NCBI GenBank assembly: GCA_033439685.1
Contig: JAUEDM010000001.1
Span: 2,170,001 to 2,234,000, forward strand
Length of the DNA: 64,000 nucleotides
Reading direction: 5' to 3'
Source: Apodospora peruviana
Taxonomy: Eukaryota > Ascomycota > Sordariomycetes > Sordariales > Lasiosphaeriaceae
The notes beneath the pieces were generated by a model that did no database searches, was not told the DNA's origin, and saw only the letters and a list, made by a program, of their open reading frames with translations. The position numbers and the translations under genes are program-made. Positions 22,701-33,963 of the stretch are shown here, piece by piece (position 1 is the first letter of the stretch; each line of letters starts with the position of its first letter).

Positions 22701-24075
22701 AATGGTCTATATAGCGGCGGATCTGGGTAGCTGCCTCATAACCTTGCGGGCCCCTTGTCTCGGCATGGAAATCGTACCGTGTCTCCTTGAGCAGAGCATG
22801 GTCCTCGGACCCTTTCTCTCCAGGCCGACTTAAGGGACAGTGCTGGACACCACGGTGATAGAGGGTTGTGAGTTCCAGCTCCCCCGGTTTCGATGTACTG
22901 AGGAGATTTATGACATGCACTGCACCGTATGCCTGTTCCAATTCCGCAAAGTGTTTGTCGAAAGCTGGCTGTGTCCCATCGGCGGAGCGAGTAATGGTGA
23001 TCTTCTGTTGCCCTGGTAATAGCCCAGCAGCTTGTTCCCAGAAAACAGGCACAGAACCTCGAACTTGAGCGTAGGAGAAAACAACCCCGGAGGGGCTCCA
23101 ATATGTGGTCTCAGTTTCGACAAAGTTCGCAACGTTGCCATCGTCATCAATTCCACGGGAGTTGAACCTCGTACCAGCTCTCCTGCAGGAAAGACGGGAG
23201 ATGATGGTCAGGTAGGAGGGCAGGCCCGTCTTTGCAGATCTCAAGGGCGCCGCGGATTGTGGGATAGCCCAGCTTTTGCAGAATCCCCGGATCGCAGAAG
23301 TTAAAATCCTCGAAGCGTCTAACGCATCCCTCTCCTGCTGCTGCAAGCGGGAGCGGAACTCGACAAGCGGCCGGATCATGTATGAATTCCACAAGAATGA
23401 CTCGTCAAAGTTATCAATGTCAAAGGCCACGGCATCCGCAGGTCTGTCCTGCATACGATTGGTCACGTCAAAGTCGGTGCTGTAGTAGAAAGTGCCATTG
23501 CCGAGGAGTTTCTGGAGTTCCAGACAAGGATGTTCCGTCACTTCCCTCCGTCCCAGGCTCTGTCCATATACCGACGATGTGTCGGCATCAAAGTCGTAGG
23601 GATCTACGGCGACAACGTCGTCATACTCGGCTGAATTCAAGCAGAAGAACTGGACGCTGTCTATTCTTTCCACAGTTTCGCCGGGCCGTACGGTAGCGAC
23701 TCGTGATGCCTGGGTAATGACACAGAGGAATACATCCCGTCCGATTGATATCAGACCCAGCGTCCCGTATATTGGCCTCGGTGTCAGGGGGCGGTAGTCG
23801 GCCAGCAACCTGTCGGACGTGGATGAGAATTCCACCATGCACTTAGATGTGGCAGTATCGAAGCTAGCGGCACGCGGCCGTGCAGACGCGACTGAAGTGA
23901 GAGACCCATTTGCGATGGCGTCGCTGGTGGTTTGGCTGTGTCGGAGGATCAGGGCGTGGGTGGGCGACGCGATCGCAATGGCGCGATGGGGGTATTCGCG
24001 GACGAGGATCTGGCTGGACTTTTCGGGAGATGGCGCCAGACCGCTCCACAGGGAAGCGGGCGGGTTATTGTCCAT
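19780..24075 (-). CDS. Synaptojanin-like inositol polyphosphate 5-phosphatase (Inp51/52/53 type), five exons
   Basis: Exons on the minus strand: 22145-24075, 21556-22091, 21393-21502, 21220-21329, 19780-21154; introns 53, 53, 63 and 65 nt, all GT-AG; 1353 aa. The N-terminal SAC phosphoinositide phosphatase domain (to about residue 570) has RRAGTRFNSRGID and the CX5R active site NCLDCLDRTN (C503, R509). The 5-phosphatase domain follows, with WVGTFNLNG, PEIVAIGFQEIVELNPQ, GNKGAVAIRM, FVTAHLAAG, VIWFGDFNYRIG, PAWTDRIL and FSDHRPVYATF, all catalytic or metal-binding motifs intact. The last about 360 residues are a Pro-rich disordered tail (PPPPPPPRR, PPPKPPRR) likely to bind SH3 proteins. The enzyme should dephosphorylate PI(4,5)P2 and other phosphoinositides at the plasma membrane and in endocytosis. 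ATG at 24075 is the first in a frame that is open further upstream and has G at -3 and +4. Confidence 0.94.
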
Positions 24076-25572
24076 CTCGCTACCTAGCCAGAGAGGGAGA
24101 CCTGGTGGATGAGGATATAGATCGGGGAAAGGGCGAAAGAATTCGGACAGTTGTCGACAATCCGAGAGCACATAGCGAGCTTGGCCGAAGTTGAAGATGT
24201 CAATGTCGATGTTCAAGGTCGAGGTCGAGGTCGGACTCGGCCAATTGTTTGGCACCAAGAGAGGTGGTGGATGGGATGGGATGGACGGGGGAAGACGATC
24301 GGCACGGGTCGTGTCGGGGGCTCAATCGGAACGGCGTCTGACTATTCGGATATTCTCTTTCTTTCCAGTGTTCGACTGTGAATACCAGTAATATTCTATA
24401 GTGGCGGATAGTGGTGAAGGCGAGAGGGCGGTTTCGTGCGCCAACTCAAGCATGGAACGAAAGTTTGTTGACGCTCGTGTTCAATTCAACTGCTAGCCAC
24501 CAGCTGTGGTCAGCCTTCTCAGCCCTGTCCGTAGAGCCGCAACTAACACGGGGCTGCCTCATGTCTTCGTGTGCGGGGCGCCAAGGACGTTCCGTGCCAG
24601 GTCATCCATCATAACATGAGGTACACCTTGAGTCTCCGCCGCAAGCTATCGCTGGCCCGCGAAGAGCTCACACGTTCAAAATATCTTAGCATTGTAACCC
24701 GTAAAATCCCGACAGTTGCTGTAATCTCGTGCTCGTTCTATAGATCTTCATAATATCTACATTCTATAACCTAGACCCATTGAGCCTCCAGACCATCTCC
24801 AACATTTGAAAGCCAGAGGAGCCCATGAAACACTTGTTCATTGCTGCAGTCAAGGAAGATTTGCAACAACCGACCAAACATAACCAAGAATAGGAATTGG
24901 TGATGAAAATAAAAATGTGCATGGACCCAAAAGGGGATCATAGCATGACAACCACAGCATGCAAGCTTGCGTTTGATGGAAGGATGGCTTCAGATTATAA
25001 ATGCGTAATCAAGCTCTCCCGAGGGGGAATCAGACTCTTCCTATCATAATATGTTATGTTGAAATCATCACCAGCCATATGGAAGAAGGAGAAAGGGAGA
25101 GAATCTGGGAAATTTTGGAAAATTTATTCAAGTCTGCATCCATGATTACCTAATCAGTTTGTCTCTTGAAGGGTTGGCCCGTGCTCCCAGTCGATCGTGC
25201 CCCACGCCTGTCCCACTGACAGGCTGCCTGCCTGCGGACTGCTGCGGGTCACTTGCCGACGCGTAGAGGAGCTAAAAGCTTCGACCTTTACGGATTATTT
25301 TTACTGGGTCCTGAACTGCGCGGCACCTTCCTCAACTTTTTCCACAACCACAACCGTGTTCACCTTCATCCCCCTTCCTTTCGTGACACTTCGCAACACC
25401 AGGAAATTCCATCACCTCTTACCTCTGCGTCTTTCCGTACATTGCGTTGTCAGCTGTGCACTCATTCAAATCAATTCCCCCATTTCCGAATATACCCAAT
25501 ACCCTTATCCAAGCGAGTTTTCGCAGGCATTCGCAACCATAAAGCCATTGCCGACCTCAAGCTGAGTTCACC
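24076..25572. other. Intergenic, divergent promoter region
   Basis: Lies between the head-to-head synaptojanin-like and PRP39 genes. No gene seen. A/T-rich patches near 24900 and 25090-25150. Confidence 0.55.
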
Positions 25573-27985
25573 ATGAATGAGCTCATTAAAGCACCGTTTG
25601 GGGGCTCCCCCGACGAGGACGCTGAAATTCAGCGACTCATCAATGAGCTGGTACGTCGACGAGTCTGACACCGACGATCTCTGTTCTGGCAGGGCAAAAC
25701 ATTTGACTTCATCTTCGCTAACCGTTCATTTCGTTCACAGTCTGTTGACGCCGACAATTACCAGAACTGGGAGGCGCTGGTTTTAGCTTGTGAACAGCTT
25801 GATGGCGGTCTTAACCGCAACTCACATCCTCTGGCGTTGGATACCCTGCGCAAGAGCTATGACGCCTTTCTCCTCAAGTATCCGCTCTTCTTCGGTTACT
25901 GGAAGAAGTACGCGGACCTTGAATTTAATATCTCGGGCCCCGAGTCCGCAGAGATTGTACGTTTCTCATCCTTTTCCCCGAGTTGTATTTTGAAGCTGTG
26001 CTGATTATGATACTCAGGTGTACGAGCGTGGATGCGCTAGTATCACCAACTCGGTCGATCTCTGGACCGAGTATTGCTCATTTAAGATGGAGACGACTCA
26101 CACTCCCCAGCTTGTGAGAGAGTAAGTAATAGGCGGAGTGTTTCCTTCCCTATCCCCATTCCCATGACCACTTTACATCGCAGCAAATTGCAAGCCTGCT
26201 CGCCGACCTGAACCCCCGTCGAAACAACAAAGCTATGAGAACCATGAGAAACGTACGCCCGTATGGACTCGGTGAGAAGCCACCAAAGGCAGCCACCCCC
26301 TTCTACTGGGACAGCTCTCTTACACTATCTACCAGGATTTGCTGGAAACAGCAGATACCCTCCAGTTCGCTTCTTAGCTCTTGCTCCCGTTTCCCGCTCG
26401 CGCATCCTCCAGAGATGTTTGTTTGGTTGCTTTGAAAGGATATCATCTACACCAAGTCACCCCTTCGTGTGTTTACTTACCCTCTCCACCCTCCTATCCC
26501 ACCCCTTTCTCTACGTGTTAATTACTTACACGGTCTCAGTCTGTTCGAGCGTGCCGCAGGCTTTGTCGGCCTGGACTTCTTGGCCCATCCCTTTTGGGAC
26601 AAGTACATCGAGTACGAGGAGCGTCAGGAAGCCCAGGACAAGGTCTTCGCGATCCTTCGTCGTGTCATCGAAATTCCGATGCACCAGTACTCGCGCTACT
26701 TCGAGCGATTCCGCGCAATGGCACACTCGCGCCCCCTCACGGAGCTTGCCTCGTCCGAGGAGCTGCAGATCTACCGCGCTGCAGTCGACGCAGAGGCGAT
26801 CCAGTTTGGCGTCACCAAGAATGACCTGGAGATTGAGCGCGATATCCGTGTCGCAATCGATGCCAACTTCATGCAATTCTTCAACCGCACTCAGGCCGAG
26901 ACCACCAAACGTTGGACCTACGAGGCGGAGATCAAGCGTCCTTATTTCCACGTGACCGAATTGGACCACGCCCAGCTTGCGAACTGGCGCAAGTACCTGG
27001 ATTTTGAGGAGAACGAGGGCGATTATGCACGGATTGTCGTTCTATACGAGCGATGCCTAGTTACTTGTGCCTTCTATGAAGAGTTCTGGTTTCGGTATGC
27101 CAGATGGATGTTCGCCCAGGACGGAAAAGAGGAGGAAGTCCGAAACATCTATCTGAAAGCCGCGACTCTTTTCGTACCTATCAGCAAACCGGGTATTCGG
27201 CTGCAGTTTGCATATTTCGAGGAGATGCAGGGCAGGGTCCTCACTGCCAAGGCCATCCATGAAGAGGTTCTGGAGGTGTTGCCAGACGCTGTTGAGGTCA
27301 TTATCTCATTGGCAAACTTGCAGCGACGCCAAATCGGTCTCGATGCAGCTATTGAGATCCTTAAGGAGAAGATCAATGACCCGACTGTTGACATCTTTAC
27401 CAAGGCAGCTCTTGTCACCGAATGGGCTTTTCTCGTGTGGAAGGTCAACGGATCGGTTGACGAAGCTCGAAAGGTCTTCATCAACAATGTTGAGTGGTAC
27501 GCTGACAGCCGCCACTTCTGGCAGAAGTATCTTGAGTTCGAGCTCGAGCAGCCTACCGACGCTGCCAAGGAAGAGGAGCACGGTGCGCGCATTCGGGCAC
27601 TATTTCAGGAGATGCGAAGCAAGAGTCGCCTCCCAGTTATCGTTAAGCAGGAGCTGGGACAGTACTACCTCGGCTATTTGCAGAATCGTGGCGGGAAGAC
27701 CGCCATGAAGGATTTCCTGGCTGTCGACCGCGACTTATTTGGGTATATGACTCTCGCTTTCCTAGCACACAGCCAAATATTGAACAAAAAATAAGCTGAC
27801 ATAATTATAGCCCCCACTCGGTGTCCATTGCGGCCAAGACCCACCAATATGCCAAGGAGAATAGCGGCGGCTTGACTGATTTGGACGACGACTCCCGCAT
27901 TAAAGCCGAGAGCCGTTTCTACAGCTTTTATCAGCTGTATACCGCCCCTGACCCAAACGCCCAGGGCGCGGCTTCATTCCATTAA
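25573..27985 (+). CDS. PRP39: Pre-mRNA processing factor Prp39 (U1 snRNP, HAT-repeat protein), five exons
   Basis: Exons 25573-25650, 25741-25956, 26018-26121, 26540-27742 and 27811-27985 give 591 aa. The sequence is made of HAT (half-a-TPR) helices: NYQNWEALVLACEQL, PLFFGYWKKYADLEF, VYERGCASITNSVDLWTEYC, LFERAAGFVGLDFLAHPFWD, KYIEYEERQ, QYSRYFERF, NWRKYLDFEENEGDYARIV, LYERCLVTCAFYEEFWFRYA and similar, then a degenerate C-terminal half and an acidic end. Prp39 is a U1 snRNP scaffold that helps 5' splice site recognition in the nucleus. Intron 3 is 418 nt, much longer than its neighbours (90, 61 and 68 nt); skipping it joins VRD to LFERAAG, as expected. A possible exon inside it (from 26184) runs into a stop. 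Head-to-head with the phosphatase gene. Confidence 0.92.
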
Positions 27986-30269
27986 TGGACGTCTTTTCGA
28001 CCATTCCTCCAGTGGATTTGCGGCTCGGTACAGGCTGTAGTTCAATTATCTTGATAACCGGATAGAGTTATCTATATCGCAGCGGATTAATTCCTCTTTA
28101 GCGACCTGTGGTATCGGGTTTGAGGTTTCTTGGCAGTCTGCTAGCAATCATCGATGGCGTTGGCTTTGAGGGGAGATCATTTACTCAGTGATCGCTTAGT
28201 GTTGCTCAGGCAATCATGACCTTTCTCGGGGGATTTCCTACTTCAGCGGCCACTGGTACTGGTCTGCAAATGTTGATGTTGCTCAGGTAACCGTGACCTT
28301 TCTCGGGGGACTTTCAACTTCAGCGACCACTGGTACTGGTCTGCAGATGTTGATGTTGCTCAGGCGACTATGACCTTGCTCGGAAGGGGGGGGGGGGGGG
28401 GGATTTCTTCTCCAGCAGCCATGGGTACTGGTCTGCAGTTGTTATTCCTGCTCAGGCAGACGTGACCTTTCTCTGGAGCTATTACTACTTCAGCAGCCAT
28501 CGCTACTGGTCTGCAACTGTCGTTACTGCTCAGGGAACTATGACGATGTCTCGGGAGACGATCACAACATCAGCGACCATGGGTACTGGTCTGCGACTGA
28601 TGCGATTTCTTTTCCGCTTTTCTTTCTTTACGTCTTTAACTCTCTTAATCCTCTATGGCGGCCATTGGCGTATGGCTTTTGTAAATTAACGATGTTTTGA
28701 TTCAAGGCATGCGATTCTTGTGGTGGGCGGCGCCCTTGGATCGGTTTCGGCATGGCGGTAATTCTCTGAACGGAAATATGTTGATGGGTTTGCGTGGTAG
28801 TCTTAGTGGTATCTGCTTGGCCCTTTTCACCCCTTCTGGGATAGCTGCTATCCAAAAGCAATGGAATGATGTATGAGTCAAATGCCTTATCTTCGGAGAC
28901 AAGCTGTGCACATGGTTCATGATAAATGCTTCGAGGATGCATTGTTCTGAATATCATCAGACCTAGTTTCAACGATGGAGAAGCTTGCCTGGCATGGGCA
29001 AAGTTAAGAGACCCCGTAGTTTGTAGGGCTGCTCCATTGCATGTGGATACAGTGCAGAATATATTATCTTCCTCCGGATCTCCCATTGACGCTCCTTGGT
29101 ACTTAACTTATTCTCTGGATATCACGACTGACATGTAGTTTGCCACCAGGTTGAGCAGATTCACATTGTTCCAGGTATGTCAGAAGGTTGTTTAATAAGC
29201 GGACACTAGAGGAGCTTTTCTTCCTGACTCGCCCCCAATGAATTCCACGAGACTCCATAAGGTAGTGGGTGCGGTTCCTGCATCCCAAGGGGCACGTTAA
29301 TTGGGGACGAAGACAATCACATGAAAAAGGGAACAAAATCATGTCTGTTTATAAGTATATTCTCTCAACCATCATCCATTGACTCATATCTGGGGATGGG
29401 CCGATATTTGACTCATCACGGTCATCTGCAAGGGTCGTCGTGCTTGAGTGTGAAACGGGCAAGAGATTCTTGCGGTTTTCTCGAAGCTTTTTTTTCTGCC
29501 GAATCAAGGAACACGAGCACCCCACGCGCAGCGCGAGCGCAAGGTCCCGCCGGCCAGTTCCACCAAGCAGCCAAGCAGCAGGGTTCCTCCGATGAGGCGA
29601 AACTGAGGCTCAATGTCGATGAGCACCCGGAGTCTGCCGCCGCAGCGTTGCTAACGAGCGGGTCTCCGCGCTAGCCCAACTGCCACACGCCCGCTGACAT
29701 GAAATGGACATATCGGCGCTCCGATCGGTGAACTTCGGTGTTTATCGCTGTTCCAGATCTCACCATTTCTCGACTGACAAGAGACAGCCACGTCATAAAT
29801 TCCGTACCTGATGCAGTACACATGCTACATATAGATTACTCAGGTGATAGCAGAACTGGGCTAGCCCTGCTTGATACGTGCCATGATACAACGGCGCGGC
29901 AGGCATATCTTATCAAATATGGAACCAGTAATCAGTAATCCCAATCTTTGCTCCCGCCGGGTGGGTGGACGACGACGAACGACTGAGACCCACATCAGAC
30001 CCCTAAAACGGTGGTCTCAACCAGTCGCCTCACGCCTATAATTTTTTTCTATCTGATTCCAGCTCATCCACTGGCTCAGACGATACATCCCGGTCTCGCC
30101 CTTGGCAAGCAGCAACAGCCGAGCTAAATTATTAACATCTCGCCGCCGCGTTCTCTCCCTCTTCGATCCTTCTATTAGGATTGTGAATTTTTTTGCCTCT
30201 TCATCCTTTCCCTCTCTTTCCAACCGTCACTCATTACCCCCTCGCACCAGTCCTTTTAATACCACCAAG
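27986..30269. other. Intergenic, 2.3 kb, with tandem array
   Basis: Contains the PRP39 3' region, the 77-bp array at 28201-28602, and then sequence without a credible gene. Bases from about 29940 to 30269 are the likely promoter and leader of the peroxidase gene, with C/T-rich sequence near 30150-30260. Confidence 0.55.
28201..28602. repeat. Tandem array, five imperfect units of about 77 bp, with a 17-G run
   Basis: Units start at 28201, 28278, 28355, 28447 and 28525. Each has TGCTCAGG, TATGACC or GTGACC followed by TTTCTCGGG, CTTCAGC and a GGTACTGGTCTGC end. Units 1, 2 and 4 are 77-78 bp; unit 3 is 92 bp because of a 17-base G run at 28386-28402. The period is not a multiple of three, so it is not a coding repeat. 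Confidence 0.9.
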
Positions 30270-30376
30270 GTAAGCCTCCCTTCCCGCGTTTGCTTCCTGA
30301 CTTTGTTCTGTTGCTCTTTCTCTTATCCGCCGCATACCTCGACCGGGATTTCTGACTTGGGCCTCTTCTGACACAG
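30270..30376 (+). other. Intron in the 5' UTR of the peroxidase gene, ending at the start codon
   Basis: ACCACCAAG followed by GTAAGCC (30270) and a T/C-rich stretch ending GACACAG directly before ATG at 30377. Length 107 nt; a CTGAC branch-like site lies just before the acceptor. Inferred from signals only. Confidence 0.6.
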
Positions 30377-31519
30377 ATGGCGACCGCTACTCGCACCTTC
30401 ACCCGCGCGCTGCGCACCTCCACGCGCCCTGCCTTCACCACCGCACCGCGCGCAGCTTTCCGCCAGAACGGCCGTCGCTTCTACTCGTCTGAGCCCGCCA
30501 AGTCGGGGTCCCAGACCTGGATCTGGCTAGCTGGTGCGGCCGCCGCCATCGGTGGTGGTGCCTTCGTCTACTCCAACAACCTCGCGGGCTCGACGACGCC
30601 CAAGGTCTTCACCCCCACACAGCAGGATTACCAGGCGGTGTACAACGAGATCGCCGCCCGCCTCGAGGAGAAGGACGACTATGATGATGGCAGCTACGGT
30701 CCTGTGCTGGTCCGCCTGGCGTGGCACGCGAGCGGCACCTATGATAAGGAGACCGGCACCGGAGGCAGCAACGGAGCTACCATGCGATTCGCTCCCGAGG
30801 CCGACCACGGCGCCAATGCTGGTCTGAAGGCTGCCCGTGATTTCCTCGAGCCCGTGAAGGGTAAGTCCTAACTCTGGATTTGAGTGGTCGTTGGACTGGG
30901 CAGATCTGCTGACACTCGCCAAACAGAGAAGTTCCCCTGGATCTCCTACTCTGATCTCTGGATCCTTGCCGGCGTCACCGCTATCCAGGAGATGCTTGGT
31001 CCCCAGATCCCTTACCGCCCCGGTCGTTCCGACAGGGACGTTGCGGCTTGCACACCGGATGGACGTCTTCCCGACGCTTCCAAGGCTCAAGATCACCTCC
31101 GCGCCATCTTCTACCGTATGGGCTTCAACGACCAGGAGATTGTTGCCCTATCCGGTGCCCACGCTCTCGGTCGGTGCCACACGGACCGCAGCGGTTATGA
31201 CGGCCCGTGGACCTTCTCCCCGACCGTTCTGACCAACGACTACTACAAGCTTCTCCTGGGCGAGAAGTGGCAGTGGAAGAAGTGGAACGGCCCCAAGCAG
31301 TACGAGGACAAGAGCACCAAGACGCTCATGATGCTTCCCGCCGATATGGCTATCATCCAGGACAAAAAGTTCAAGCCCTGGGTTGAGAAGTATGCTGCCG
31401 ATAACGACCTCTTCTTCAAGGACTTTGCGGCCGTTATCGTCAAGCTCTTTGAGCTCGGCGTGCCCTTTGCTGAGGGTACCGAGAACCAGAGAATGGTTTT
31501 CAAGTCCACTTCTGCTTAA
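30377..31519 (+). CDS. CCP1: Cytochrome c peroxidase, mitochondrial
   Basis: Exons 30377-30860 and 30927-31519 with a 66-nt GTAAGT...CAG intron give 358 aa. An Arg/Thr/Ala-rich mitochondrial presequence (residues 1-37) is followed by a hydrophobic segment [19 protein letters not shown] (47-65), matching the bipartite signal that sorts this enzyme to the intermembrane space. The heme peroxidase domain has the distal triad R113, W116, H117 in [11 protein letters not shown], the proximal His240 in [11 protein letters not shown], and the conserved Trp in DGPWTF (W256) that carries the radical in yeast Ccp1. It reduces hydrogen peroxide with electrons from cytochrome c. Length and domain order are normal; all catalytic residues present. 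Confidence 0.96.
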
Positions 31520-32406
31520 GCCACACGGCTGGTGCGGGACATGAGGCAGAATTTCTTCCAATGCGTGAATAAATAGAGGTTGCGACTAGCCAACGTGCTC
31601 AGGCACTTGAAATTATAGAGTTAGGGGTCTGGGACATAATGAAGGGGAAAGCCGAGATAGGCGACATCTGCTGCTGGCTGGATAGCGAGATCTCTGAGAA
31701 GTGGTAATGGGGGGACAGCCGCGAGGAGAGAAAGACGTCCTCTCCGTCGTGTTGATTTTAGCATTGGCAAGGGACCAAGCCAGAGCATGTGCTGTTACAG
31801 AACAGGTCAGCGTGATAGTTTTGGGTTCTCGTCTTTAATTGCATGCCTAGGTAGTTGGGCGTGTTACCATTTACCAGGTCTGCAAGTGTATATACCATAC
31901 CCTATTTGTCAATGAATTCAAGTTTCGTATAAGATAATCTCTCGGCGTTTATTGTCAATAATGTATTCGGAGGTGGCCGAGTACGATGATACTTCGCGGT
32001 TTTATAAGTTAGAAAGAGAGATGAGGTTGAAGAGGGGAAGTTCGCTGATCTACCTGGGTAGGTTTCGGATAAACCGGCCATCACAAGAGCCTCAACAGTG
32101 CTTGGTAGTACCTAGCAAAAGCTTAATCACGACGGTCTAAGCTCATCAGATAGTCTCGGAGGTGAACAACTGCCGTTGTGTTCCCCGCATTTTGATACTA
32201 ACGGGTTAGGGTTGTATCTGACGTCAAGAATCTCCAAGTGCTGCAGCCATTTGACAGCTAGCTACCTTAAAATTAGTAAAGAATTGGAGATATTTCCTCA
32301 AGCATCCAAACACCCCTTTCACCACCAACCACACCGACCAGACGCAATCCATTCTACGAACGCGACGCGACCGGTGCCCCCGCCTGCAAGACAGACAGAC
32401 AGGACC
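31520..32406. other. Intergenic
   Basis: CCP1 3' region and ATP11 promoter. A frame in phase with ATP11 is open from 32176, but the first part lacks conservation-like features. No other gene seen. Confidence 0.55.
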
Positions 32407-33426
32407 ATGACTTCTGCCGCCCGGGGTTCTCCGGCGGTGCTACGGCACCTGAACCTGACGAGCTTCTTCCGAGCGACACCATGGCGCATCAACCACCGCC
32501 GCTGGGCGCAGGTTCACGACGTCCGCTTCCTGGCCACCACGCAAGAATCGCGCAGCGTTCTGGAAAAGTACCGCGACAAGCTCGACCGGAAAGCGCGCGA
32601 GGAAGGGCTGCCCGACATTGACGCGCTGAAGAAGGCGTACGCCGACAAGATCGAGTCGCTGCGCAAGACGGCCGACAAGGAGGACCCTCTTGTTGCTGCG
32701 GGACTACAAAAGCCACTATCCTCACCTACCACCACAACTCCTGACTCGCAATCTTCTTCTCCGGTAGGAGCAGCAGCAACAACAAACAAAAAGTCAACAA
32801 CAACGACAAGCGGCGGAAGCGGAACAGGTGGAACAACAGGAATCAAAGCCCTCTCCGCGATTCTCGACCTGCCCAAAGCCCGCAAGCTGCCCCCGCGCGA
32901 ACTGATAGCCATCTGGCGACTACTACATTCTACAAACCCGCAGTCGTTGTGTGCGGCGATTCCCCCGGGCACGTATAACGTCATGGCCGCCGCCGCGGCT
33001 AGTTTTCCGCAGTTCGTCCTGCCGGTGCCGCACCCGGACCAAGGGGCGGAGCTGCATTTCCTGCAGTGGACTTTCGACGCACCTTCAAAAACCAGCACCG
33101 TCCTGTTTACCCAGCTGGCGGAGTATAAGGCGAGAGGAGAATTCGCGCAGCCGCATACCACGCTGACGCACCATTTGGATTTGACTGAGGACAAAGGGCT
33201 GGTGCTGATGCAAGGGCAGGTGATGGAGAACAGAGGCGTCAAAGTGGAAGATGCGCAGTGGTTGGTCATGTGTTTGCAGCGATTTTACGGTGGGTGGGAC
33301 GGGGTCGGTGGGGAGATTGGAAAGGAGAGGGCCGAGGAGAGGAGGAGGTTGTTGGAGTGGTTTGGACGGGGTGATGAGCGGTTTACTGTTGAGAAGTTGA
33401 TGGAGGAGGCGGAGAGGATGGGCTGA
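32407..33426 (+). CDS. ATP11: Atp11, mitochondrial F1-ATPase beta-subunit assembly chaperone
   Basis: Intronless, 339 aa from the ATG at 32407 (MTSAARGSPAVLRHLNLTSF). The first about 45 residues are Arg/Ser/Ala-rich with no acidic residue until VHDVRF, a good mitochondrial targeting sequence. A helical region (VLEKYRDKLDRKAREEGLPD, then LKKAYADKIESLRK) and a Thr/Ser/Gly-rich low-complexity linker precede the Atp11 domain: GIKALSAILDLPKARKLPPR, ELIAIWRLLH, and late motifs LHFLQWTFDAP, VLFTQLAEYKARGEFAQPHT and TTLTHHLDLTEDKGLVLMQG. Atp11 binds free beta subunits of F1 in the matrix and prevents aggregation before assembly. An ATG 77 codons upstream in the same frame (32176) would add sequence that would displace the targeting signal, so the downstream ATG is preferred. 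The linker is longer than in yeast. Confidence 0.92.
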   Translation: MTSAARGSPAVLRHLNLTSFFRATPWRINHRRWAQVHDVRFLATTQESRSVLEKYRDKLDRKAREEGLPDIDALKKAYADKIESLRKTADKEDPLVAAGLQKPLSSPTTTTPDSQSSSPVGAAATTNKKSTTTTSGGSGTGGTTGIKALSAILDLPKARKLPPRELIAIWRLLHSTNPQSLCAAIPPGTYNVMAAAAASFPQFVLPVPHPDQGAELHFLQWTFDAPSKTSTVLFTQLAEYKARGEFAQPHTTLTHHLDLTEDKGLVLMQGQVMENRGVKVEDAQWLVMCLQRFYGGWDGVGGEIGKERAEERRRLLEWFGRGDERFTVEKLMEEAERMG

Positions 33427-33963
33427 TTTTTGTTTCTCATTGTGTGTGTAGGTTCGAAGGTTAAGGAGGTGGTTGTATTATTGGCGTACTGCTGTACATA
33501 ATTATGTAAGGTGGGTGAAAAGAGGGATGGTTTGTTGTATAAACATGTTACACATATTAATGTTAACGGGCCCCATGGGATTACATATTATAGATATCAC
33601 GGCGTTTTTATAGTTGCGGCCTATTTATATATGAAAAGGTCTTTTCATCATTGGGGCTAGCTTTACTAGCTTTATCATGGATATCAATGCGCTAATGACT
33701 ATCTCATACACTGTATGACCCTTGAGGAGGAAAGGGTGCTGGGACAAAAACAACGCGCAGTGGTTTAGCTAACACAGCAAGGTAAATACATTTAACAAGG
33801 CTACAAGCTAACTGAGAGCATCTGGGAATATATGCTCGGGTAGAACATCTACCAGGCTCTCGAGGTCAACCGTCCAACTCCTCAAAATATCCGCTTTACT
33901 CCCTAGGTACTTACAAGCATCTCTCTCTACAACACGATCTCTCTCCCTTTTTTTTGTTTCCAT
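33427..33963. other. Intergenic, convergent 3' regions
   Basis: A/T-rich relative to the genes. Lies between the ends of ATP11 and the SH3BGR-like gene. No gene seen. Confidence 0.6.

Noticed and set aside
26184..26252. Candidate extra exon inside the long PRP39 intron.
   Set aside because: In the required phase it has a TGA soon after the acceptor, and direct joining of 26121 to 26540 gives the expected HAT-repeat sequence.
28201..28602. Tandem array as a possible CRISPR array.
   Set aside because: Units are contiguous and imperfect with no unique spacers; the genome is eukaryotic.
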